Position numbers and translations under genes: made by a program. The notes under the pieces were generated by a model. The model was given only the letters and a program-made list of their open reading frames with translations. It did not search any database and was not told the origin of the DNA. From Parvibaculum sp040882025 (lineage in GTDB: Bacteria; Pseudomonadota; Alphaproteobacteria; Parvibaculales; Parvibaculaceae), in the NCBI RefSeq assembly GCF_040882025.1, contig NZ_JBBECC010000030.1, positions 1-7,366 of the forward strand: a stretch of 7,366 nucleotides of DNA, in the 5' to 3' direction. The number at the start of each line of letters is the position of its first letter. Position 1 is the stretch's first letter. Below, piece after piece: positions 1 through 5,975 of this stretch.

Positions 1-105
1 CCCTTCCGCGGGCTTGCGCCCGCTCCCTCCCTCTCCCCGTTGGGGAGAGAGGGAAGGGGCCCGCCGATGCGGCAAAGCCGTGTCGGTGGGAAGGGTGAGG
101 GGGCG
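1..105. repeat. G/C-rich intergenic repeat block with three hairpins
   Basis: This gene-free stretch folds into three successive stem-loops. The first is GCGGGC (8-13) with GCCCGC (18-23). The second is CTCTCCCC (31-38) with GGGGAGAG (42-49), loop GTT. The third is a 14-bp stem of 60-73 with 77-90, loop AAA. The third stem has three G-U pairs and no mismatch when read as + strand RNA; the same positions would be A-C mismatches on the other strand. Alternating CCCTC/GGGAAGGG runs flanking the stems resemble dispersed repeats I have seen between genes in several alphaproteobacteria; that family assignment is from memory and not tested. It may also end transcription of a + strand gene lying before the window, although there is no clear T-run. 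Confidence 0.55.
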
Positions 106-113
106 CCGCGTGG

Positions 114-143
114 TTAACCGTTTCTCAAGGGCTCCGGCATAGG
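114..143 (+). promoter_or_regulatory. Candidate CtrA box and promoter of the TipF-like gene
   Basis: TTAACC at 114-119 begins a TTAA-N7-TCAA arrangement (114-117 and 125-128), one mismatch from the alphaproteobacterial CtrA consensus TTAA-N7-TTAA. The left half lies inside the palindrome GGTTAACC (112-119). The same TTAACC can serve as a poor -35 (four of six bases), with CATAGG at 138-143 as a weak -10 after 18 bases, which is the usual geometry of a CtrA-activated promoter where the box covers the -35. Transcription would then start near 150 and give a short leader to the ATG at 185. The motif is seen; its function is inferred from one imperfect copy. Confidence 0.4.
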
Positions 144-184
144 GTGAACAACGAGTGAATTTCCGGGGAAACGGGGGCCTTTCC

Positions 185-1516
185 ATGTCGTCGAAGAAGC
201 ATTCCGCCGCCACGCTGCTTTATGTGCTGCCGTCGATCGGGCTCGCTTTCGGCGCGATCGAGATTTTCGGCTTCGATCCGAAGCTGGCCGCTCTCGCGGG
301 TCTCATCGCCTGCCTGCTCGGCGCGGAAGCGCATGCCGCGATTTCACGCACGGTCGAGCGCCGCCAGGTACGCAAGGAACTGCAGGAACTGACCAGCCTT
401 GCGGCCGGATTGTCGCGCGATCTCGACGACGCGGCCGACAAGATCGTCGAAATGGAAGAGCGCTTCGAACGCGAGACGAGCGAGCGCATGGAACGCATCT
501 TCTCGGAAATCCGCGTCATCGAGAGCCTCGTCAAGCGGCTCGCCGAAACGCGCGCGGCGAGCGCCGCGGCGGCGGCCATCGAAGCCTCGGCACCCGTTGT
601 CGAAACACAGGTCAGCGAAGTCCTTGTCAGCGAAGCGCCGGCCGCCGACGCGCCGCCGGCCCTCGCCGAAACGCGCATACCCGACAGCGACGTGCCGCCG
701 CCGGAGCCGACACGCGGCGTCGGGCAGATGGACGATACCGAATTGCTGGACGCGATCCGCCGCTCGCTCGAAACCAACCGCGTCGATCTCTATTTGCAGC
801 CGGTGGTCAGCCTGCCGCAACGCAAGGTGCTTTATTACGAAGGGCTTTCGCGGCTCCGGACCGACCGGGGCGAGCTCATCATGCCGCGCGACTACATGCG
901 CGTCGCCGAGCCCGCCGGGATGATGCCCGCTGTCGACAACATCCTTCTCTTCCGCTGCATCCAGGTCGTGCGCAAGCTCGCGCAGCGCAACAGCAAGGCC
1001 GGCGTCTTCTGCAACATCTCGGCCTTCTCGCTGCTCGATTCCGATTTCTTTCCGCAATTCATCGAATACATGCAGCACAACAAGGATCTGGCGCAGCATC
1101 TGATTTTCGAATTCAGCCAGATGACGGTGAACGGCGCCGGGCCCGTGGAAGAGGCGAGCTTCGAGGCGCTGGCCGCCCTCGGTTTCCGTTTCTCGATGGA
1201 CCAGGTGACGAGCCTCAAGCTCAATCCGAAGGCGCTGCATGACGGCAATTTCCGCTTCGTCAAGGTCTCGGCGCAGACGCTGCTCGACGGGCGGCAGATG
1301 GCGTCGGGCGATATCGACGCGGGCGATCTGAAGGAACTGATGCGCCGCAACGGCATCCAGCTCATCGTCGACAAGGTGGAGGCCGAGCGCGAGGTCGTCG
1401 ACATTCTCGATCTCAATGTCGAACTCGGTCAGGGCTTCCTCTTCGGCGAGCCCCGGCCGGTGCGCGAAAGCGTGCTGCGCGAGGAAACGCCGTCGCTTTC
1501 GATCGCGGCGGATTGA
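185..1516 (+). CDS. TipF-like membrane-anchored degenerate EAL-domain protein
   Basis: This 443-residue protein has two hydrophobic segments (about 10-28 and 33-52), a charged helical, probably coiled-coil stretch (about 55-122), an Ala/Pro-rich linker (about 125-178) and a C-terminal EAL domain (about 185-428). The same order and size are found in Caulobacter TipF, a polar c-di-GMP effector needed for flagellum assembly that lacks phosphodiesterase activity. The EAL signature reads EGL (E219). N277 (CNISA), E309, D339, K360, E399 and Q416 (GQGFLFGEP) are kept. The second Asp of the DDFG motif is Gln (Q340), the FGTGYSSL loop is lost, and the AEGVE motif reads VDKVE (D396), so catalysis is doubtful while ligand binding remains possible. 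I chose ATG 185 because both hydrophobic segments lie after it and the likely promoter would leave no room for an upstream GTG at 155. EAL domain is certain; TipF orthology is inferred from architecture. Confidence 0.75.
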   Translation: MSSKKHSAATLLYVLPSIGLAFGAIEIFGFDPKLAALAGLIACLLGAEAHAAISRTVERRQVRKELQELTSLAAGLSRDLDDAADKIVEMEERFERETSERMERIFSEIRVIESLVKRLAETRAASAAAAAIEASAPVVETQVSEVLVSEAPAADAPPALAETRIPDSDVPPPEPTRGVGQMDDTELLDAIRRSLETNRVDLYLQPVVSLPQRKVLYYEGLSRLRTDRGELIMPRDYMRVAEPAGMMPAVDNILLFRCIQVVRKLAQRNSKAGVFCNISAFSLLDSDFFPQFIEYMQHNKDLAQHLIFEFSQMTVNGAGPVEEASFEALAALGFRFSMDQVTSLKLNPKALHDGNFRFVKVSAQTLLDGRQMASGDIDAGDLKELMRRNGIQLIVDKVEAEREVVDILDLNVELGQGFLFGEPRPVRESVLREETPSLSIAAD

Positions 1517-1535
1517 GGCCCAATTTCCATCCCGG

Positions 1536-1563
1536 TTGACAGGGTGAGGCCGGGGGGTATCTT
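1536..1563 (+). promoter_or_regulatory. Sigma70-type promoter before dapD
   Basis: A perfect TTGACA (1536-1541) is followed after 16 bases by TATCTT (1558-1563), which matches TATAAT at four of six positions. It lies 37 bases before the dapD start and is the best promoter-like sequence in the first half of the window. It would drive dapD and probably the three genes behind it. The -10 falls within the loop of an inverted repeat described separately. Confidence 0.5.
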
Positions 1564-1572
1564 CCCCCGGCC
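1548..1572 (+). terminator. 9-bp GC inverted repeat after the TipF-like gene
   Basis: GGCCGGGGG (1548-1556) pairs perfectly with CCCCCGGCC (1564-1572) around a 7-base loop. It begins 31 bases after the TipF-like stop codon and could end that transcript, but no T-run follows, so it is not a textbook intrinsic terminator. It could equally be an operator or a leader hairpin, because its loop contains the putative dapD -10 box. Confidence 0.4.
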
Positions 1573-1599
1573 CCGCCTTGCCATGCCGAGAGGAACCCC

Positions 1600-2457
1600 A
1601 TGAGCCTTGCCGACCTCAAGCCCGTCATCGAGGCCGCTTTCGACAATCGCGACGCCGTCAATTTCGAGACCAAGGGCGAGGTGCGCGAGGCCGTGGAGGC
1701 GGCGCTCAACGCGCTGGACAGCGGCGCGGCGCGCGTTGCCGAAAAGTTCCCAAAGGATCTTGGGGACGAATGGGTGGTGCATCAATGGCTCAAGAAAGCC
1801 GTGCTGCTCTCCTTCCGCCTCAACGACATGGCGCTGATCGCCGGCGGGCCTGGCACCAACACCAGCTGGTGGGACAAGGTGCCGTCGAAATTCGCCGGCT
1901 GGAGCGAAGCCGAATTCCGGAAGGGCGGCTTCCGCGCCGTGCCGGGGGCCGTGGTGCGCCGCTCGGCCTATATCGCGCCGGGCGTCGTCCTGATGCCGTC
2001 CTTCGTCAATCTCGGCGCCTATGTCGATGAGGGGACGATGGTCGATACCTGGGTCACCGTCGGTTCCTGTGCACAGATCGGAAAGAACTGCCATTTGTCG
2101 GGCGGTGTCGGCATCGGGGGCGTGCTGGAACCCTTGCAGGCCAACCCCGTCGTCATCGAGGACAATTGCTTCATCGGTGCGCGCTCGGAAGTGGTCGAAG
2201 GGGTGATCGTCGGCGAGGGGGCGGTGCTCTCGATGGGTGTCTTCATTTCGGCCTCGACCAAGATCATCGACCGGGCGACCGGCGAAGTTCATATCGGCAA
2301 GGTACCGCCTTATTCGGTTGTCGTGCCGGGTTCGCTGCCGGGCAAGCCCAATTCGGACGGGTCGCCTTCGCCCTCGCTCTATTGCTGTGTCATCGTCAAA
2401 ACGGTCGATGCTCAGACCCGCTCCAAGACCGCGATCAACGAACTCCTGAGAGACTAG
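1600..2457 (+). CDS. dapD: 2,3,4,5-tetrahydropyridine-2,6-dicarboxylate N-succinyltransferase
   Basis: DapD transfers succinyl from succinyl-CoA to tetrahydrodipicolinate in the cytoplasm, the committed step of the succinylase route to meso-diaminopimelate and lysine. The protein has 285 residues, close to the roughly 274 of the E. coli enzyme. A small helical N-terminal domain (about 1-110) precedes hexapeptide repeats of a left-handed beta helix (about 115-235). Near-invariant family segments are visible: YVDEGTMVDTW (141-151), GSCAQIGKN (155-163), GGVLEPLQ (173-180) and EDNCFIGARSEVVEG (187-201), followed by the C-terminal SLYCCVIVKTVD (259-270). The start is well supported by a GAGAGGAA ribosome site at 1588-1595, four bases before ATG. 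DapE, which acts later in the same branch, follows after 46 bases. Confidence 0.97.
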   Translation: MSLADLKPVIEAAFDNRDAVNFETKGEVREAVEAALNALDSGAARVAEKFPKDLGDEWVVHQWLKKAVLLSFRLNDMALIAGGPGTNTSWWDKVPSKFAGWSEAEFRKGGFRAVPGAVVRRSAYIAPGVVLMPSFVNLGAYVDEGTMVDTWVTVGSCAQIGKNCHLSGGVGIGGVLEPLQANPVVIEDNCFIGARSEVVEGVIVGEGAVLSMGVFISASTKIIDRATGEVHIGKVPPYSVVVPGSLPGKPNSDGSPSPSLYCCVIVKTVDAQTRSKTAINELLRD

Positions 2458-2503
2458 GCGGGTTCATTTGACGGCGCGGCGGGCGGCGGGCTACCAAGGT
2501 GCC

Positions 2504-3682
2504 ATGACCCAACCCGCCCTTCCCTATGACCCGCTCGGCATCGCCGTCGACCTCATTCGCTGTCCGAGCGTGACGCCGGCCGATGCCGGTGCGCTCGCCG
2601 TGCTGGAACGCTATCTGGCGCCGCTCGGCTTCACCTGCGAGCGGATGCGCTTTTCGGCCGAAGGCACGCCCGATATCGACAATCTCTATGCGCGGCTCGG
2701 CAGCGGGCAGCCTCATTTCTGTTTTGCCGGCCACACGGATGTGGTGCCTGTGGGCGAGGCGTCGGCCTGGACGGTCGATCCTTTTGCGGCGGATGTGAAG
2801 GCGGGGCGGCTTTACGGACGGGGCGCCGCCGACATGAAAAGCGCCATTGCCGCTTTTGTCGCGGCGGCGCAGCGGGTGGCGGTGGACGGCTTTCAAGGCT
2901 CGATCAGCCTGCTGATTACCGGCGACGAGGAAGGCCCCGGCATCAACGGCACGAAGAAGATGCTGGAGCGGCTCGCGGCGCGCGGCGAGACGATCGATCA
3001 TTGCCTGGTCGGCGAGCCAACCTGCGTCGAGCGGCTCGGCGACACGATCAAGGTCGGGCGGCGCGGCAGCATCAATGGCTGGCTGACGGTGACGGGCACA
3101 CAAGGGCATGTCGCCTATCCGCAGCTTGCCGACAATCCGGTGCCGACGCTTCTCGAAATGCTCCGGCGGCTCGACGCGCATCTGCTCGACGAAGGAACGG
3201 ATCATTTCCAGCCTTCCAATCTTGAAGTGACAACCGTCGATGTCGGCAACACGGCAACGAATGTCATTCCGGGGTCGGCGCGGGCGACCGTCAATATCCG
3301 CTTCAACGATCTTCATACAGGCGCCTCGCTCGACAAGTGGATGCGCTGCGTGCTCGACACGGTGACGGCGGAGATGGGCGGCAGCTACACGTTCAAGACG
3401 AGCGTTTCGGGCGAGGCTTTCATCACCGAACCTGGCGCCTTTTCGGCGCTGATCGCGGAAGCGGCGAAGGAAGTGACAGGCATTACGCCCGAGCTTTCGA
3501 CAACCGGCGGCACGTCGGATGCGCGCTTCATCCGCGCCCATGCACCGGTCGTCGAATTCGGGCTGACCAACCAGACGATGCACAAGGCCGACGAGAATGC
3601 CGGCGTCGACGACATCGCGCGGCTTGCCGACATCTATGAAACGGTACTGCGCGGCTATTTCGCCGGGCGGGCCGGCGCATGA
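2504..3682 (+). CDS. dapE: Succinyl-diaminopimelate desuccinylase
   Basis: DapE is a cytoplasmic di-zinc hydrolase that removes succinate from N-succinyl-LL-diaminopimelate, leading to meso-DAP for peptidoglycan and to lysine. The protein has 392 residues, slightly longer than the roughly 377 of the well-studied Haemophilus enzyme. Metal and catalytic residues of the M20 family are all present: H77 and D79 in GHTDVVP, bridging D110 in GRGAADMK, catalytic and ligand E142/E143 in TGDEEGPG, E171 in VGEPT and H360 near the C-terminus. H202 in TGTQGHVAYP belongs to the dimerisation lid region, and TTGGTSDAR (333-341) is the usual family segment. ATG 2504 is preferred over an in-frame TTG at 2468 because AAGGTG sits just before it and the homologous region begins soon after. 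It is probably cotranscribed with dapD. Confidence 0.96.
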   Translation: MTQPALPYDPLGIAVDLIRCPSVTPADAGALAVLERYLAPLGFTCERMRFSAEGTPDIDNLYARLGSGQPHFCFAGHTDVVPVGEASAWTVDPFAADVKAGRLYGRGAADMKSAIAAFVAAAQRVAVDGFQGSISLLITGDEEGPGINGTKKMLERLAARGETIDHCLVGEPTCVERLGDTIKVGRRGSINGWLTVTGTQGHVAYPQLADNPVPTLLEMLRRLDAHLLDEGTDHFQPSNLEVTTVDVGNTATNVIPGSARATVNIRFNDLHTGASLDKWMRCVLDTVTAEMGGSYTFKTSVSGEAFITEPGAFSALIAEAAKEVTGITPELSTTGGTSDARFIRAHAPVVEFGLTNQTMHKADENAGVDDIARLADIYETVLRGYFAGRAGA

Positions 3683-3692
3683 CGAGGGCGGC

Positions 3693-4295
3693 GTGACCAG
3701 CCTCAACGAAATCACAAGCGGGCTGACCGGCGCCTGGCGGATCGTCAAGCGCGAGGACAGCGCGCGCGACTGTTTCGACCTTTCGGCCGACGGGGCGTTG
3801 CGCTCCTTCACGGGCCTCGCGCTTTCGATTCCGGTCCTCTTCTTCACCGCGGCCGCCCTGTGGCAGATCGCGCAAGCGGAGCCGGGCATTGTCCTGGAGA
3901 CCTCGCTCGGCGCCTTCATCGCCATCGAGGTCGCCGCCGCGCTGATCTACTGGGCGATGTTCCTTTCCGCCATGCTGCGCATCGCGCGCGTGCTCGGTCT
4001 CGGCGCCAACTACACCGCCTATCTCATCACCTATAATTGGGGCGTGCTGCTGACATCGGCCGCTTTCGCGGTGCCGCTCATCCCCTTTTCGCTGGGCCTT
4101 CTGCCGGGTGTCGGCGCGATGCTGCTGTCGCTGCCGGCGCTGGCGCTGCTCGGCTGGTATCGCTGGCAGATCGCGCGCAGCGTGCTCGGCGCGGAAGCGG
4201 GCCCGGCAGCGGCGATCCTGGCTTTCGATCTCGTGTTGAGCCTCACCATCGACCAGCTGCTGGGGGGATTGTTTCTGACCGGGGGCCTTGCGTGA
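3693..4295 (+). CDS. Multi-pass membrane protein of unknown function
   Basis: I do not recognise a named family. The 200-residue product has a short charged N-terminus (about 1-36, with basic and acidic residues near 16-26) and then about five hydrophobic segments: roughly 38-60, 68-95, 108-133, 136-157 and 171-195. An aromatic stretch, YTAYLITYNWG (107-117), lies at the start of the third. No signal peptide, enzyme motif or nucleotide-binding site is visible. The GTG start at 3693 follows GAGGG (3684-3688) and lies only 10 bases after dapE. Its last codons overlap the murI start by three bases (GTGA), implying translational coupling. Placement between dapE and murI suggests a link to cell-envelope precursor supply, but that is inference. 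Translation of this frame is supported by gene spacing and consistent membrane character. Confidence 0.8.
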   Translation: MTSLNEITSGLTGAWRIVKREDSARDCFDLSADGALRSFTGLALSIPVLFFTAAALWQIAQAEPGIVLETSLGAFIAIEVAAALIYWAMFLSAMLRIARVLGLGANYTAYLITYNWGVLLTSAAFAVPLIPFSLGLLPGVGAMLLSLPALALLGWYRWQIARSVLGAEAGPAAAILAFDLVLSLTIDQLLGGLFLTGGLA

Positions 4296-5116
4296 GCGAC
4301 AACAGACCGATCGGCGTTTTCGACAGCGGCATCGGCGGCATTACCGTGCTGAAGGCGCTCAGGGCGCGGCTGCCGCATGAGGATCTCGTCTATCTCGGCG
4401 ATACGGCGCGGCTGCCCTATGGCACCAAGAGCGCGGAGACCGTGACCGCCTATGCGACGCAGGCGACGAGGCATCTGTTGACGCATGACGTCAAAATGAT
4501 CGTCATCGCCTGCAACACGGCGTCGGCCGTCGCGATCGAACCGCTGACCGCCGCGCTTGCTCCCATTCCCGTTATCGGCGTGATCGAGCCCGGCGCGAAG
4601 GCGGGCGTCGCGGCGACGAAGAGCGGGCGCATCGGCGTTATCGGCACGGAGGCGACGGTCAAGGGCGGCGCCTATATGCGCGCGATCCATGCGCTGGCGC
4701 CCGCTGCACATGTGACACAGGCACCTTGCGGGCTGTTCGTGACGCTGGCCGAGGAAGGCTGGGTCAGGGGCGAAGTCGCGGAGGCTGCGGCGAAACGTTA
4801 TCTGGCGCCGCTCTTCAAGGGACGCAACGCGCCCGACACGCTGGTGCTCGGCTGCACGCATTTTCCGGTGCTGGCGCGCGTCATCGGCAAGGCGGCGGGC
4901 AAGAGCGTCAAGCTGGTCGACAGCGCCGCGACGACCGCGAAGGCCGTCGAGGCGGCGCTTGCCGAGCGCGGACTTGCGGCGCAGCGGCGCGGCAAGGGCA
5001 AGACGCGCTTCATGGCAACCGACAGCGCGGAGCGCTTCGCGCGGGTGGGCGGGATTTTCTTCGGCGAGACGATCCGCGCGAAGGATGTCGAGCTGGTGGA
5101 TATCCGGCCGGGCTGA
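4292..5116 (+). CDS. murI: Glutamate racemase
   Basis: MurI interconverts L- and D-glutamate without a cofactor and supplies the D-Glu of the peptidoglycan stem peptide. The 274-residue product is of normal family length. The two-base catalytic machinery is complete: D11 and S12 in FDSGIGG, C74 in IACNTAS and C188 with H190 in LGCTHFP. LGDTARLPYGTKS (35-47) is the usual substrate-site segment. The GTG start at 4292 overlaps the stop of the upstream membrane-protein gene as GTGA, and the homologous region begins within a few residues of it, so upstream extension in the same frame is not needed. It closes the + strand run; the C-terminal ...VELVDIRPG ends 10 bases before a palindromic repeat that may stop transcription. 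Confidence 0.96.
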   Translation: MSDNRPIGVFDSGIGGITVLKALRARLPHEDLVYLGDTARLPYGTKSAETVTAYATQATRHLLTHDVKMIVIACNTASAVAIEPLTAALAPIPVIGVIEPGAKAGVAATKSGRIGVIGTEATVKGGAYMRAIHALAPAAHVTQAPCGLFVTLAEEGWVRGEVAEAAAKRYLAPLFKGRNAPDTLVLGCTHFPVLARVIGKAAGKSVKLVDSAATTAKAVEAALAERGLAAQRRGKGKTRFMATDSAERFARVGGIFFGETIRAKDVELVDIRPG

Positions 5117-5126
5117 CTCCCTACAT

Positions 5127-5212
5127 CGTCATTGCGAGGAGGCGCAGCCGACGAAGCAATCCAGCCTTCAATGTGCGGCTTTCTAGATTGCTTCGCTTCG
5201 CTCGCAATGACG
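5127..5212. repeat. Palindromic intergenic repeat between convergent genes
   Basis: The outer arms CGTCATTGCGAG (5127-5138) and CTCGCAATGACG (5201-5212) are perfect 12-bp inverted repeats. A second inner pair, CGAAGCAATC (5152-5161) with GATTGCTTCG (5186-5195), is also perfect. The segments between inner and outer arms differ in length (13 and 5 bases), so the whole folds as a cruciform or long hairpin with an internal bulge. Sequences of the form TCATTGCGAG...GAAGCAATCC are a widely dispersed bacterial palindromic repeat, which I recognise from memory. It lies between the stop codons of murI and truA and could act as a two-way transcription end. No transposase or coding capacity is visible. 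Confidence 0.8.
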
Positions 5213-5237
5213 GTTCAAAGAAATGCGAGGACGGACG

Positions 5238-5975
5238 TCAGTAATCCACCTGTAGCAGGTAAAGCCCATCCGGCGGTGCGACGGGACCACAGGCGGCGCG
5301 ATCCTTCGCGACCAGTGCCTTTTCGACGTCGTGTTTCGTCCATTTGCCTTCGCCGACCATTTTCAGCGTACCGACGAAAGAACGCACCTGATTGTGCAGG
5401 AAGCTTCGCGCGCGGCAGGTGACTTCGATTTCCTCGCCGTAGCGCGACACCGAAATCTCGTCGACCGTCTTGACCGGCGATTTCGCCTGGCATTGCACCG
5501 AGCGGAAGGTCGTGAAGTCGTGATTGCCGACCAGCGCCTGCGCCGCAGCGTGCATCGCCTCGGCGTCGAGCGGTTTGTGGACCAGCCACGCCTGGCCGCG
5601 ATCGAGCGTCAACGGCGCGCGACGGTTGACGATCCGGTACATATAGTGGCGCTTCACGGCGGCGAAGCGCGCCTCGAATGTATCGGCGACCGGCAGGACC
5701 GCGATAATGGCGACAGGATGGGGACGCATATGCGCGTTGACCGCGTCGCGCAACGTGTCGGGCACAACACCGTTCGCCAGATCGACATGGGCGACCTGTC
5801 CGAGCGCATGAACGCCGGCATCGGTGCGGCCCGCGCCATGGACCTTCACGTCTTCGCCGCAGAAGCCCTTGAAACCGGCTTCGATGACATGCTGCACGGA
5901 GAGGCCATTGGTCTGCGCCTGCCAACCGACAAATGGCGCGCCGTCATATTCGATGGTGAGCTTGTAGCGCGGCAT
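5238..5975 (-). CDS. truA: tRNA pseudouridine(38-40) synthase
   Basis: TruA converts uridines 38-40 in the tRNA anticodon stem-loop to pseudouridine. The 245-residue product is of normal size. The catalytic Asp is D52 in GAGRTDAGVHA (47-57). The N-terminal IEYDGAPFVGWQ (8-19), the FTTFRS segment (154-159) and FLHNQVRSFVGTL (192-204) near the C-terminus are all characteristic. The start is fixed by a TGATG overlap: the last base of the fmt stop codon is the first base of the truA ATG, so translation is probably coupled to fmt. Continuing further upstream in this frame would only read through fmt. The gene ends 26 bases from the palindromic repeat shared with murI. Confidence 0.96.
   Translation of the reverse strand: MPRYKLTIEYDGAPFVGWQAQTNGLSVQHVIEAGFKGFCGEDVKVHGAGRTDAGVHALGQVAHVDLANGVVPDTLRDAVNAHMRPHPVAIIAVLPVADTFEARFAAVKRHYMYRIVNRRAPLTLDRGQAWLVHKPLDAEAMHAAAQALVGNHDFTTFRSVQCQAKSPVKTVDEISVSRYGEEIEVTCRARSFLHNQVRSFVGTLKMVGEGKWTKHDVEKALVAKDRAACGPVAPPDGLYLLQVDY

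Noticed and set aside
155..184. GTG at 155 as start of the EAL protein
   Set aside because: It adds only ten residues lacking membrane or domain character and would sit almost at the inferred transcription start; ATG 185 is simpler, though not proven.
611..635. Direct repeat GTCAGCGAAG within the EAL gene linker
   Set aside because: A 10-bp coincidence in a low-complexity Ala/Ser/Glu/Val linker; no array or wider periodicity.
344..1240. Open frame of 298 codons on the - strand over the EAL gene
   Set aside because: Antisense shadow of a real coding frame, low-complexity Arg/Asp-rich, no ribosome site or family match recognised.
1429..2292. Open frame of 287 codons on the - strand over dapD
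   Set aside because: Shadow of dapD; composition is His/Arg/Asp-rich and no motif is visible.
2468..2497. TTGACG as a -35 of a separate dapE promoter
   Set aside because: No acceptable -10 lies at the right distance; TACCAA is too weak and the sequence between is plain GC-rich spacer.
2468..2503. TTG at 2468 as start of dapE
   Set aside because: A rare start codon adding 12 Arg/Gly/Ala-rich residues; ATG 2504 has AAGGTG just upstream.
2435..3925. Long open frame of 496 codons on the - strand over dapE
   Set aside because: It lies antisense to dapE and is Arg/His/Ala-rich without motifs, as expected from third-position GC bias; dapE has all catalytic residues.
4037..4291. N-terminal extension of MurI into the upstream gene
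   Set aside because: It would overlap the membrane protein by 255 bases, and the racemase homology starts right after GTG 4292.
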